From Flavobacteriales bacterium UBA7325 (lineage in GTDB: Bacteria; Bacteroidota; Bacteroidia; Flavobacteriales_D; Crocinitomicaceae): a DNA stretch of 64,000 bases. Where the stretch lies: contig DKPV01000085.1 of NCBI GenBank assembly GCA_002471375.1, positions 20,085 to 84,084 of the forward strand. The letters are read 5' to 3'. A program made the translations under genes and the position numbers. Under the pieces are notes generated by a model. That model was not told where the DNA came from. It ran no database searches and saw only the letters and a program-made list of their open reading frames with translations. Numbering within the stretch: the stretch's first letter is position 1; each line of letters opens with the position of its first letter. This document shows positions 26,007-35,151 of the stretch, piece by piece.

Positions 26007-26420
26007 ATGAAGAATGTATTGGTGCTTTGCACAGGTAATAGTTGTCGAAGCCAGATTGCTCATGGTTATTTAGAGCATTTCTCTGGGGAAAATATCAAAG
26101 TGTTTTCAGCTGGTGTTGAGACTCACGGTGTAAACCCGAAGGCCATTGAAACGATGAATCAAGATGGGATAGACATTTCAGAGTACACCTCTAACAACAT
26201 TGATGAATATGGTACTCAAGAGTTTGATTATATCATCACCGTTTGCGATAATGCGAAGGAACGATGTCCGTACTTTCCATCAAATGCTGTGAAATTTCAT
26301 CAAAATTTCCCCGATCCTCCTAAGTTCGTAGGAACTGATGATGAGGTTAGGGTTGAATTCGCTAGAGTGCGTGATCTAGTGAAGATCTATTGTAAAGAAT
26401 TTGTTGCGGCATACTTATGA
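26007..26420 (+). CDS. arsC: Arsenate reductase, LMW-phosphatase (thioredoxin-coupled) type
   Basis: Enzyme of 137 residues that reduces As(V) to As(III). The P-loop is C8-TGNSC-R14, as in low-molecular-weight phosphatases, with a second Cys at 13. C80 and C87 (TVCDNAKERC) sit exactly where the redox cascade Cys82/Cys89 lies in the Staphylococcus ArsC, so all four cysteines are present, and regeneration by thioredoxin is expected. An ATG at 26004 gives one extra Met. Its TGA overlaps the aquaporin ATG (ATGA). It has no relation to the glutaredoxin-coupled ArsC fold. Confidence 0.94.
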   Translation: MKNVLVLCTGNSCRSQIAHGYLEHFSGENIKVFSAGVETHGVNPKAIETMNQDGIDISEYTSNNIDEYGTQEFDYIITVCDNAKERCPYFPSNAVKFHQNFPDPPKFVGTDDEVRVEFARVRDLVKIYCKEFVAAYL

Positions 26421-27079
26421 GACGTTATGTTGGTGAACTGATAGCTACCTTTTTCCTCATTTTTTGCGGGACGGGAGCAATGGTAATTAATACAGAAATG
26501 GACGGTGTCATCTCTCATTTTGGAGTTGCGACCTCCTGGGGTCTTGTGGTTATGATAATGATTTTTGCATACGGAAGAATTTCTGGTGCTCACATGAATC
26601 CAGCTGTTACGATCACGCTGACATTATTGAAATTGCACCCGAAAAAGGAAGTTTTGCCCTATTTGGTTTCACAAGCGGCAGGAGCATTTCTTGCAAGCTT
26701 TGTTCTCCGATTGCTCTTCCCGCAAAACGAACTACTTGGCTCCTCCCTTCCACAAGGCTCCGAAACTCAATCATTTGTTCTTGAATTTATATTGACCTTC
26801 ATGTTGATGCTGGTAATATTGTTGACCTCTCAAGGCCGCAGGATAGAACAGTACTTTGCGCCAATTGCGATCGGTATGACGGTTGGTCTTGAAGCACTTT
26901 TTGCGGGACCTGTGAGTAATGCAAGTATGAACCCTTTTCGAAGTTTAGCCCCAGCTGTTGTCTCAGGACATACCGAACATTTATGGGTCTACCTAACTTC
27001 AACAATGTTAGGCGCCCTAGTGGCCGGTGCATATTGGATGTGGCAACGAACGGAGAAAGTTGCTAAAAAAACTGATTAG
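26417..27079 (+). CDS. Aquaporin/MIP channel of the ars operon (AqpS-like)
   Basis: Channel of 220 residues with six membrane segments and two half-helices. The first half-helix has the canonical NPA (61-63, in SGAHMNPAVT). The second reads ASMNPFRSLAP, so the last alanine is phenylalanine (172-174, NPF). The arginine that follows, which lines the selectivity filter, is kept. In Sinorhizobium a similar arsR-aqpS-arsC order allows As(III) to leave down its gradient after intracellular reduction; position and coupling here support that role. No ArsB or Acr3 pump gene is in the window. Its stop overlaps the end of a pseudogene on the other strand. Confidence 0.88.
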   Translation: MRRYVGELIATFFLIFCGTGAMVINTEMDGVISHFGVATSWGLVVMIMIFAYGRISGAHMNPAVTITLTLLKLHPKKEVLPYLVSQAAGAFLASFVLRLLFPQNELLGSSLPQGSETQSFVLEFILTFMLMLVILLTSQGRRIEQYFAPIAIGMTVGLEALFAGPVSNASMNPFRSLAPAVVSGHTEHLWVYLTSTMLGALVAGAYWMWQRTEKVAKKTD

Positions 27080-27466
27080 TTGCAGTCTGTCTTTCTTCTA
27101 GTATCTATAATTTGGATCATTTTCCAATTTCCTTTATCAAGGACGAGCTGGAACGAATTTACACCACAACGACTAAAGGTATCATCAATGTAAAATTCAC
27201 AGTTCATCCATGCTTGTGCCAATTGCACTGAGAAACCCTTCGATTTCTTCGGTTAAAATCTTGTGTTTACAGGCAGCTTCATAGGTGGACATTAACCGAG
27301 CATCTCCATGGAGTACAGATTTCGCTAGCGTAGTGTCTCTTGTTCGTATAGCTTCAAAAAGTTGATGGATGACAACCTCAATTTCCACGATTTTGTTTGA
27401 GTCAGAGGGCGCCGCATTTGCTAACAGAGAACTAATAACGAAGGAAGCGAGAAGTAGAAATTTCAT
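27076..27466 (-). pseudogene. Frameshifted NTF2-like/DUF4440-type secreted protein
   Basis: The gene starts at ATG 27466 with a signal peptide (ending at LLANA) and an NTF2-like N-terminal half (VIHQLFEAIRTRDTTLAKSVL), which ends at a premature TGA at 27197-27199. The missing half continues in another frame: from about 27235 to a TAA at 27076-27078 it reads QLAQAWMNCEFYIDDTFS, then GVNSFQLVLDKGNWKMIQI and DTRRKT, the characteristic end of this family. About 20 residues normally found between the halves (the DGDLAQ-preceding strand) are also gone, so a deletion of roughly 60 bases plus a frame change is likelier than a simple one-base slip. The gene is therefore broken, or else this is an assembly error. 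Confidence 0.75.
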
Positions 27467-27585
27467 AATTGTGTTATTTGATTAATCGCAAGTTCGAAAT
27501 GTATTCGCTAACATATAATATAATTGCGATGACTGGTTTTGATTTAATCCGATTTAATCTCTTCTGATTAGTCAAATTTTTAACG

Positions 27586-27593
27586 TAATTTTG
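27586..27593 (+). promoter_or_regulatory. -7 box upstream of the ALDH7-type gene
   Basis: TAATTTTG matches TAnnTTTG exactly. The start codon lies 34 bases downstream, leaving a leader of about 25 bases that includes an ATTAATTAATTAA repeat. I see no good -33 TTTG at standard spacing. Confidence 0.55.
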
Positions 27594-27627
27594 TGCAACA
27601 AATTAATTAATTAACAAACTGAATCTC

Positions 27628-29184
27628 ATGGCTGAAGTACTTACAGACCTTGGAATAAAAAATATACTGGTTCAATTGAATATTGAGTCAATGAACAATG
27701 GCGCATCCACGGGTGGACATTGGTTTAACACACGTGGTGAACAAATCGACTCAATCTCTCCGGTAGATGGTAGAGTGATTGCCAGTGTAAAATCAGCGAC
27801 AGAAGTTGACTACGAAGCAGTAGTACTGAAAGCGCAGGAAGCATTTGTTGAGTGGAGAAAATGGACTGCTCCAGCTCGAGGTGAAGTTGTTCGTCAATTG
27901 GCAACAAAGCTGCGTGAGTATAAAGAAGCGTTAGGTAAATTGGTTTCTTACGAAATGGGGAAATCTTACCAAGAAGGTTTAGGTGAAGTTCAGGAAATGA
28001 TCGATATCTGTGATTTCGCAGTAGGCCTTTCTCGTCAATTGCATGGTTTAACAATGCACTCTGAACGTCCTGGTCATAGAATGTATGAGCAGTATCACCC
28101 ACGTGGAATTGTTGGAATAATTTCAGCATTTAATTTCCCAGTTGCAGTTTGGAACTGGAATACGGCCCTTGCTTGGGTTTGTGGTGATGTTTGTGTTTGG
28201 AAGCCTTCAGAGAAAGCGCCAATTACTTCTATCGCATGTCAAGAAATTACAAGACAGGTTTTTGAAGCAAATGGAGTTCCAGAAGGAGTTTCAGGATTAG
28301 TTATTGGTGGAGCAGACTTGGGAATTTTGATGTCAAACGATACAAGAATTCCTTTAGTTTCTGCAACGGGTTCAACTAGAATGGGGAAATCTGTTAGCGC
28401 AGCTGTTGGGGCTCGCTTGGGGACATCACTTTTAGAATTAGGTGGAAACAACGCTATTATCGTGACGCCATCAGCGGACCTAAAAATTGTTCTTCCAGGA
28501 GCAGTGTTTGGGGCAGTTGGTACAGGTGGACAACGTTGTACATCGACAAGAAGACTGATTATTCACGAAGATGTATATGATACGTTTGTAAGCGCAATTG
28601 TCAATGCATATGGTCAATTGAGAGTTGGAAATCCATTGGATGAAAACAATCACGTTGGACCACTTATTGATCATGATGCGGTGAACGCATACTTGCAAGC
28701 ATTAGAAGATGCCAAAGCTGAAGGAGGGAACATTCTTGTTGAAGGAGGTGTATACGAAGGAGAAGGATATGAATCTGGATGCTACGTAAAACCTGCGGTT
28801 GTTGAAGCGAATAATTCATTCAAAATTGTTCAGCATGAGACTTTTGCTCCAATTTTATATGTAATGAAGTACTCAGGTGATGTTACCAACGCAATTGCAA
28901 TGCAGAATGATGTGCCACAAGGTTTATCATCAGCAATTATGACGAATAGCCTGAAAGAATCAGAAGCATTCTTGTCAGCGCAAGGTTCTGATTGTGGAAT
29001 TGCCAATGTAAACATCGGGACATCTGGTGCTGAAATCGGCGGAGCATTCGGAGGTGAGAAAGAAACAGGAGGAGGACGTGAGTCTGGATCTGATGCTTGG
29101 AAGGTTTATATGAGAAGACAAACGAATACAATCAACTATACGGATGAATTGCCATTAGCGCAAGGAATCAAGTTTGAGTTGTAG
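27628..29184 (+). CDS. ALDH7-type aldehyde dehydrogenase (alpha-aminoadipate semialdehyde dehydrogenase)
   Basis: NAD-dependent aldehyde dehydrogenase of 518 residues. The layout is that of the antiquitin/ALDH7 branch: GIVGIISAFNFPVAVWNWN, WKPSEKAPITS, catalytic Glu in LELGGNNAII and catalytic Cys in GTGGQRCTSTRRLI, plus the end GGGRESGSDAWKVYMRRQTNT. Enzymes of this branch oxidise alpha-aminoadipate-6-semialdehyde in lysine breakdown and also betaine aldehyde. No other lysine catabolic gene is adjacent, so the physiological role is open. The gene has its own promoter and a strong terminator, so it is monocistronic. Confidence 0.92.
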   Translation: MAEVLTDLGIKNILVQLNIESMNNGASTGGHWFNTRGEQIDSISPVDGRVIASVKSATEVDYEAVVLKAQEAFVEWRKWTAPARGEVVRQLATKLREYKEALGKLVSYEMGKSYQEGLGEVQEMIDICDFAVGLSRQLHGLTMHSERPGHRMYEQYHPRGIVGIISAFNFPVAVWNWNTALAWVCGDVCVWKPSEKAPITSIACQEITRQVFEANGVPEGVSGLVIGGADLGILMSNDTRIPLVSATGSTRMGKSVSAAVGARLGTSLLELGGNNAIIVTPSADLKIVLPGAVFGAVGTGGQRCTSTRRLIIHEDVYDTFVSAIVNAYGQLRVGNPLDENNHVGPLIDHDAVNAYLQALEDAKAEGGNILVEGGVYEGEGYESGCYVKPAVVEANNSFKIVQHETFAPILYVMKYSGDVTNAIAMQNDVPQGLSSAIMTNSLKESEAFLSAQGSDCGIANVNIGTSGAEIGGAFGGEKETGGGRESGSDAWKVYMRRQTNTINYTDELPLAQGIKFEL

Positions 29185-29200
29185 TCAACCATATTCTATC

Positions 29201-29233
29201 AAAAGCCTCCACGATTTTCGTGGAGGCTTTTTT
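29201..29233. terminator. Strong bidirectional terminator
   Basis: A perfect 14-bp inverted repeat (29201-29214 with 29218-29231) with a three-base TTT loop, core GCCTCCACGA, has A residues on one end and T residues on the other. It can stop transcription of the ALDH7 gene and of the convergent small gene at 29259-29609. Confidence 0.9.
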
Positions 29234-29258
29234 ATTTAAAAAAGTAAAAGAGGAAGAG

Positions 29259-29609
29259 TTAATTCCAGTTGAAGAAAGTATCTCCCTTTATTGAATTGTG
29301 GAGTGTGTTTCGAAGCTTATCTAAGCGCTTTTTTGAGGATACATCACCATTTTTGGCCTCTTCCTTTAATCGATAATACATCTGCATAGTCTCTCCAAAT
29401 AGATCCTGATCCAGACGATTCTTTATCGAGGCTATCTTGCTGTTAATTTCAATTAAGAAATGTTCGATGTCACCAAGCTCTTTTGTTTCGTCTGTTGAGC
29501 TGTCTTTTTTGTGAACAAGGTATACGTAGCGAGGGAGAATCTCACCAAGAATTGAGTTGAATTGATCCAGCTCTTGATTTAGGGTTTCCTTATGCTTTTT
29601 GAAGTCCAT
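29259..29609 (-). CDS. Unknown small helical protein
   Basis: Predicted cytosolic protein of 116 residues from the ATG at 29609; a longer frame to a TTG at 29645 adds nothing convincing. It is highly charged and appears all-helical with coiled-coil potential (KKHKETLNQELDQFNSIL at the start, then INSKIASIKNRLDQDL). No cysteine, signal or membrane segment is present. I do not recognise the family. It faces the ALDH7 gene across the shared terminator and lies back to back with hemW. Confidence 0.6.
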   Translation of the reverse strand: MDFKKHKETLNQELDQFNSILGEILPRYVYLVHKKDSSTDETKELGDIEHFLIEINSKIASIKNRLDQDLFGETMQMYYRLKEEAKNGDVSSKKRLDKLRNTLHNSIKGDTFFNWN

Positions 29610-29692
29610 ATGGTACAATTTACTAAAAATGTAGGATCGCCACAATGGTATTCAATAGTTTTAACAATTAATATTATTCCTCAATGATTGCT

Positions 29693-29700
29693 TACTTTTG
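29693..29700 (+). promoter_or_regulatory. -7 box abutting the hemW start
   Basis: TACTTTTG matches TAnnTTTG exactly and ends only 4 bases before the GTG start at 29705. A transcript starting about 5-7 bases after the box would have almost no leader. Confidence 0.55.
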
Positions 29701-29704
29701 ATTC

Positions 29705-30826
29705 GTGGCAGGTATTTACATTCACATTCCTTTTTGCAAGCAAAAGTGCACATACTGCGACTTTCACTTTAGTACATCCTTTGATTCGTACCGTGAAAGA
29801 ATGCTAGATTCGATCTGTCAAGAACTATCGGATCAGGTGACTTATTTGGAAGGAAAAACAATCGAAACGATCTACTTTGGGGGAGGAACACCAAGCTTGC
29901 TCACACAAGTGGAATTAGCCAAAATTCTTGATACGATACATGCTAATTATCAGATTGTCTCTTATCCAGAGATTACTTTAGAATCGAACCCTGATGATAT
30001 ATCTTTAGAGTCACTCAAAATGTGGAACCTCGCTGGGGTCAATAGACTTAGTATCGGTCTTCAATCGTTTAAACCTGAAGACTTAGAGTGGATGAATCGT
30101 GCCCACACTGTAGATGAAGCCCTAAATTGTATTCAACTAGCGAAGAGTATCGGATTTGAGAATATAACGGTTGATTTGATTTATGGACTACCGAATCTTA
30201 CAATGGATGAGTGGCAGAACCACATTCTCACAGTCTTGTCTATGGATGTTCCTCATATCTCGGCGTACTGTTTGACGGTTGAAGCGAAAACAGCCTTGGC
30301 CAACATGGTCAAGAAGGGTAAAATAGTTCCTGCTTCTGAAGACATTCAAAGTGATCAGTTTCTCTTACTTCTCAATACACTCGAACAGAATGACTACCAG
30401 CAGTATGAAATTTCGAATTTCTCGAAACCGGGAGCAGAATCAAGACACAACGGTAATTACTGGAAGGGAGAATGGTATTTAGGGGTTGGTCCTTCAGCTC
30501 ATTCGTTTAATGGAGTGTCTAGAAGATGGAATGTTTCCAATAATCAAATCTATATGAAATCTTTAGAGGACGAAGAGCCTTATAGTGAGACAGAAGTTCT
30601 TTCACCAGATAATCAATTTAATGAGCGGATCTTGATTGGACTGCGAACGATGCGCGGTGTCAACATCGAAGAACTGCAACAAATCCAAAAGCTCCCGGAT
30701 GAGTTTGCAGAGAAGATATCGGATTTCGAAAAGTCAGATTGGTTAGCGGTTAATGGTTTAACTATAGCGCTTACAAAAGAAGGAAGACTTAGAGCAGATT
30801 ATATTGCTTCCGAATTATTTGTGTAA
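29705..30826 (+). CDS. hemW: HemW, radical SAM heme chaperone
   Basis: Radical SAM protein of 373 residues. The iron-sulfur motif is C11-KQK-C15-TY-C18, after the conserved MAGIYIHIPF; GGGTPSLL and the ESNPDDIS stretch follow, then the HemW-specific SIGLQSFKPEDLEWMNRAH. HemW lacks the extra residues of coproporphyrinogen dehydrogenase (HemN) at the N-terminus, which fits this start, and it acts as a heme-binding chaperone, not an oxidase. The start codon is GTG. The gene is not next to hemACD but serves the same cofactor. Confidence 0.92.
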   Translation: MAGIYIHIPFCKQKCTYCDFHFSTSFDSYRERMLDSICQELSDQVTYLEGKTIETIYFGGGTPSLLTQVELAKILDTIHANYQIVSYPEITLESNPDDISLESLKMWNLAGVNRLSIGLQSFKPEDLEWMNRAHTVDEALNCIQLAKSIGFENITVDLIYGLPNLTMDEWQNHILTVLSMDVPHISAYCLTVEAKTALANMVKKGKIVPASEDIQSDQFLLLLNTLEQNDYQQYEISNFSKPGAESRHNGNYWKGEWYLGVGPSAHSFNGVSRRWNVSNNQIYMKSLEDEEPYSETEVLSPDNQFNERILIGLRTMRGVNIEELQQIQKLPDEFAEKISDFEKSDWLAVNGLTIALTKEGRLRADYIASELFV

Positions 30827-30903
30827 CAAGTGACCATTCGGTGTCGCCTTCTACATTTGTCTTCAGATTACTCTTATCTTTAGCTTTTGAAAAATTGCTG
30901 ACT

Positions 30904-33684
30904 ATGAAAATTCTTCTCTTTTTACTTTTGATCGTATGTGCAAATTTGTCGTTTGGTCAAAAAAAGATTATCGATCACACAGCTTACAATGATTGGAACT
31001 CGCTTAGCCGACATCAGGTTTCGAATGATGGAAATTTTGTGACCTACCAAATCAAACCACATCGTGGAGACGGGCATCTGTTTATCTATGATGTTAAAAA
31101 TAATAAGCTTGATTCTATTCCTCGTGCAAAATATGCTCAGATTTCTGGGGAGAGTAGCTATGTCGCTTTTAAAATCACGCCTACATTTGATTCTCTGCGA
31201 ACATGTGAATTGGAAGAGATAGAAAAAAAGGACTGGCCAAAGGATTCCCTCGGAATTTATATTTTCTCAACAGGTGAATTAATAAAATATGAAAGAGTGA
31301 GTTCGTTTGATGTAAATGATGAAACAGATTGGATGGCATTCATGAGTAGGGATAATGAATTGTCTAACCCAGAGCCAACGAAGAAAAAATGTAGGCTATT
31401 TCGAAGAAAACAACCGGCTAAACCAAAATCAACGGGACACATGCTAACGATTTTCAATCCAATAACAAATACTAAAAACGAGATTGTCAATGTGAAATCG
31501 TTTGAGATTTCTGAGAATGCAAAATACCTTGCCTATTCAACGCATCAAAAAACAGAGGAGGATTCAATGCAACTTAACGTCCTAACGTTGTCTTCCATGA
31601 TGAATTGGGCTGATGCCTTCCAATACAATGATCTTCAAAAAATTGTATTTAATGATCAAGAAAATAAGCTAGCCTTCCTTTCTTCAAACGATACAAATGA
31701 GATTCAAGCATATGAGATAAATATGCATGATCTCGATCTTCAAATGACGACTCTAGTTGCAAGCGAAGGACAATCTTTTCTTCCAAATGGGCACACAGCA
31801 AGCGTACACTATACGCCCGCGTTCACTGACAACGGAGATAAGCTATATTTTGGAGCAGCATTTAAACCGGAACAGGAACCAGAGGATACCTTGGTTGATT
31901 CAGAAGAAGTTCACCTTGACTTGTGGCATTACGCCGATCAACGTCTTCAACCAGAGCAGCTACTTGACTTGAAGTATGATTTAAAAAAGACGTCTCTTTA
32001 TTTATATGATATTAGTTCTGCGAGTGCAGTTCGTTTGTCGGATGATACGCTTAGAGTATGGAGAGAAACGAACAAAGAAGCCAAGTATGTTTTGGGAACT
32101 AGTACTGAACGCTACGCCCACACCTATAATTGGGTGATTCCTTACCCTGAAGATCACTACCGAGTATCACTCGAAACTGGTGAACGAATGTTGATTCGTG
32201 AGGGGAATACTTTTGGTGGCGAGTTGTCTCCATCAGGGGAGTATTATAGCTACTATGATTATGGCAATCACAATCATTATGTCATTCATTTACCATCTAA
32301 TATCCTTTCTTGTGTGACCTGTAAAGTTGACAATGTCAACTGGGAAGAGGATGTGAATGGGATGCCAATGGATGCTTATCCTAGAGGCGTGATTGGTTGG
32401 ACTGAAGGCGAACAAAAAATTCTCGTTCAATCGGAATTTGATATCTGGGCATATGATTTTGGTACCGAGTTAGTGTCTTCAATCACTAATCAATATGGAT
32501 CAGAGAATAATGTCGAACTGAACGTCAGAAAATGGTCATACGATAGCACCTACGTATCTAATGATAACCTATACATTTTTGGATTTGACAAGAAAACAAA
32601 AGGTGTACATTTTTACGACCTTGTAGAACATGGAGATCATTCTGATCTTAAAGAAACAGCTTATTATGATGCTGGGGTTTACGGAATTGATCGATCAAAA
32701 GACAAGTCTCAGATTGTTCTAAAAAAGATGACAACTGAAGATTATCCAGATTTGCATTTGGCGGATGCTGGAATGAACACGACGAAACAGATTTCGGTTA
32801 CGAATCCACAGCAAGATGAATACAATTGGGTGAATGTAGAATTGGTGAATTGGAAGAGTTATGATGGGATTGAGCTAGAAGGATTACTCTATAAACCGGA
32901 AGATTACGATTCAACAAAACAATACCCATTGATGGTTTACTTCTACGAATTGTACACCGATCGTTTACACCAACATTATATTCCGAAGCCTACTGCATCA
33001 ATAATTTATGCGACAGAGTACGCTTCTGCCGGTTACATGGTCTTTATGCCGGATATTCGATATAAGGAGGGGCATCCAGCGAAATCAGCTTATGATTGTA
33101 TATTGAGTGGGACGGATCATGTTTTGGAATTATACCCCAATGTGGATTCAACTAGAATGGCCCTGCAAGGACAATCGTGGGGTGGTTATCAAACGGCTCA
33201 GCTAGTTACAATGACTAACCGATACAAAGCTGCAATGGCTGGAGCACCAGTTACAAATATGTTCTCTGCATATGGTGGTATTCGTTGGGGATCGGGATTA
33301 AACCGGCAGTTCCAATACGAAAAGACTCAATCTCGAATTGGATATACGATCTGGGAGAGACCAGATTTATATGTTGAGAATTCACCACAATTTCACCTGC
33401 CTAATGTGGAAACACCCTTAATGATAATGCACAATGATGGCGATGGAGCTGTTCCTTGGTATCAAGGAATTGAGTTATTTACTGGACTTAAGCGTCTTGA
33501 TAAGGAAGCATGGCTTTTGAATTACAATGATGAGGAACACAATTTAATGCGTAATGCGAATCGAATTGACTTAAGTATTAGAATGCGACAGTTCTTTGAT
33601 CACTACTTGCAAGGAAAGGAAGCACCAACTTGGTTGAAAGAAGGTATTCCAGCAACAGTGAAGGGTAAGGAACTGCGTTACTAA
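30904..33684 (+). CDS. Secreted S9 prolyl-oligopeptidase-family peptidase
   Basis: Exported serine peptidase of 926 residues from the ATG at 30904, which begins a signal peptide (about 1-20, cleaved after NLSFG). A long N-terminal beta-propeller-like part (about 25-640) follows, with many WD/YVTN-like Ser-Asp-Tyr motifs. The C-terminal alpha/beta-hydrolase domain carries the catalytic Ser758 in GQSWGGYQ, Asp in NDGDGAVPW and His in DEEHNLMR. No sorting domain is present, so the protein should remain in the periplasm. Family members cleave after proline or trim dipeptides from peptides imported from the environment. The frame runs upstream to 30841 but that part precedes the signal peptide. 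Confidence 0.9.
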   Translation: MKILLFLLLIVCANLSFGQKKIIDHTAYNDWNSLSRHQVSNDGNFVTYQIKPHRGDGHLFIYDVKNNKLDSIPRAKYAQISGESSYVAFKITPTFDSLRTCELEEIEKKDWPKDSLGIYIFSTGELIKYERVSSFDVNDETDWMAFMSRDNELSNPEPTKKKCRLFRRKQPAKPKSTGHMLTIFNPITNTKNEIVNVKSFEISENAKYLAYSTHQKTEEDSMQLNVLTLSSMMNWADAFQYNDLQKIVFNDQENKLAFLSSNDTNEIQAYEINMHDLDLQMTTLVASEGQSFLPNGHTASVHYTPAFTDNGDKLYFGAAFKPEQEPEDTLVDSEEVHLDLWHYADQRLQPEQLLDLKYDLKKTSLYLYDISSASAVRLSDDTLRVWRETNKEAKYVLGTSTERYAHTYNWVIPYPEDHYRVSLETGERMLIREGNTFGGELSPSGEYYSYYDYGNHNHYVIHLPSNILSCVTCKVDNVNWEEDVNGMPMDAYPRGVIGWTEGEQKILVQSEFDIWAYDFGTELVSSITNQYGSENNVELNVRKWSYDSTYVSNDNLYIFGFDKKTKGVHFYDLVEHGDHSDLKETAYYDAGVYGIDRSKDKSQIVLKKMTTEDYPDLHLADAGMNTTKQISVTNPQQDEYNWVNVELVNWKSYDGIELEGLLYKPEDYDSTKQYPLMVYFYELYTDRLHQHYIPKPTASIIYATEYASAGYMVFMPDIRYKEGHPAKSAYDCILSGTDHVLELYPNVDSTRMALQGQSWGGYQTAQLVTMTNRYKAAMAGAPVTNMFSAYGGIRWGSGLNRQFQYEKTQSRIGYTIWERPDLYVENSPQFHLPNVETPLMIMHNDGDGAVPWYQGIELFTGLKRLDKEAWLLNYNDEEHNLMRNANRIDLSIRMRQFFDHYLQGKEAPTWLKEGIPATVKGKELRY

Positions 33685-33708
33685 ATTTGCTAATTAGGAT
33701 TTAACACC

Positions 33709-35151
33709 ATGAAGAAACTTCAGAACTTTATTAACGGGAATTATTGTGATCCATGCTCGGGAGAGTACATCGATAATTTTGAACCGGCAACAGGGGAAGT
33801 ATATTCCTTGATTCCAAATTCGAACGCTGATGATGTTCAGGGCGCAGTTACCGCTGCGGAACAAGCTTTTCCAATTTGGTCGAATATGAGCATTGAAGAG
33901 CGATCTGAAATTCTCGTGAAGTTGTCTCAGGGTATTGAAGCGCGCATGGACGAATTCGTGGACGCGGAATCTCGTGATAATGGAAAACCGAGATCTCTGG
34001 CGGCTCATGTGGATATACCAAGAGCCGTTTCTAACTTTCATTTCTTCGCAACAGCAATTTTGCACTACGCATCAGAGTCGCATAACATGGTAGGTGTTGG
34101 CGTAAATTATACACTACGCAAACCAATTGGTATCGTCGGATGTATTTCACCATGGAACTTGCCGCTGTACTTATTTTCCTGGAAAATCGCACCTGCCTTG
34201 GCTGCAGGAAATTGTGTAATTGCCAAACCATCTGAAGTAACACCATACACGGCATATCTGCTTGGGGAAGTGGCAAAGGAAGCTGGAATGCCTCCGGGAG
34301 TCTTGAACATTCTGCACGGAGAAGGTGGAAGTGTTGGAGATGCAATAGTAAAACACCCCAAAATTAAAGCGATATCATTTACTGGCGGAACGAATACAGG
34401 AGAGTATATTGCACGGACGGCGGCACCAATGTTCAAGAAACTGTCACTTGAATTGGGGGGGAAAAATCCAAATATAATATTTGCTGATTGTGATTTTGAT
34501 GAGATGTTGAGTACTACTTTGCGCTCATCATTTGCTAATCAAGGTCAAATATGTCTTTGCGGTTCGCGGATATTTGTACAACGTGAAATATATGACCGTT
34601 TTAAAGCGGCTTTTGTAGATAGAGTTAGTAAAACTGTAGTAAGCAATCCTCAAGATCCAAAAGCGAAGTTAGGTGCGGTAGTTTCAAAACCTCATATGGA
34701 AAAGGTGTTATCCTATGTTGAATTGGCAAAAGAAGAAGGTGGAACAGTTTTAACGGGAGGCGAACGAGTTATTCTCGATGCACCATATGATAAAGGCTAT
34801 TTCCTTCGTCCTACAGTGATTGAAGGGCTTGACTTTAAATGTCGAACAAATCAGGAAGAGATTTTTGGGCCGGTTGTAACGATTACACCATTCGATACGG
34901 AGGAAGAGGTCCTAGAAATGGCAAATTCAACGCAATATGGGTTGAGTGCTACACTATGGACGTCAAACTTGAAGAGAGCGCACCGTATGGCCAATGAGTT
35001 AGATGCAGGTATTGTCTGGATCAACGCATGGCTTGTTCGTGATTTGAGAACTCCATTCGGCGGAACCAAATCTTCAGGTGTTGGTCGCGAAGGAGGCTGG
35101 GAAGCACTTCGATTCTTTACTGAAGCGAAAAACGTTTTTGTAAAGTATTAA
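33709..35151 (+). CDS. ALDH8-like aldehyde dehydrogenase (2-aminomuconic / 2-hydroxymuconic semialdehyde type)
   Basis: NAD-dependent aldehyde dehydrogenase of 480 residues. The conserved blocks are [41 protein letters not shown], catalytic Glu in SLELGGKNP and catalytic Cys in [11 protein letters not shown], with [13 protein letters not shown] near the end. [17 protein letters not shown] is characteristic of the branch with bacterial 2-hydroxymuconate and 2-aminomuconate semialdehyde dehydrogenases and human ALDH8A1. A RidA-family protein like 2-aminomuconate deaminase lies 19 kb away in the same window, which fits kynurenine (tryptophan) degradation. Its 3' end overlaps rluF by four bases, tail to tail. 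Confidence 0.88.
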   Translation: MKKLQNFINGNYCDPCSGEYIDNFEPATGEVYSLIPNSNADDVQGAVTAAEQAFPIWSNMSIEERSEILVKLSQGIEARMDEFVDAESRDNGKPRSLAAHVDIPRAVSNFHFFATAILHYASESHNMVGVGVNYTLRKPIGIVGCISPWNLPLYLFSWKIAPALAAGNCVIAKPSEVTPYTAYLLGEVAKEAGMPPGVLNILHGEGGSVGDAIVKHPKIKAISFTGGTNTGEYIARTAAPMFKKLSLELGGKNPNIIFADCDFDEMLSTTLRSSFANQGQICLCGSRIFVQREIYDRFKAAFVDRVSKTVVSNPQDPKAKLGAVVSKPHMEKVLSYVELAKEEGGTVLTGGERVILDAPYDKGYFLRPTVIEGLDFKCRTNQEEIFGPVVTITPFDTEEEVLEMANSTQYGLSATLWTSNLKRAHRMANELDAGIVWINAWLVRDLRTPFGGTKSSGVGREGGWEALRFFTEAKNVFVKY

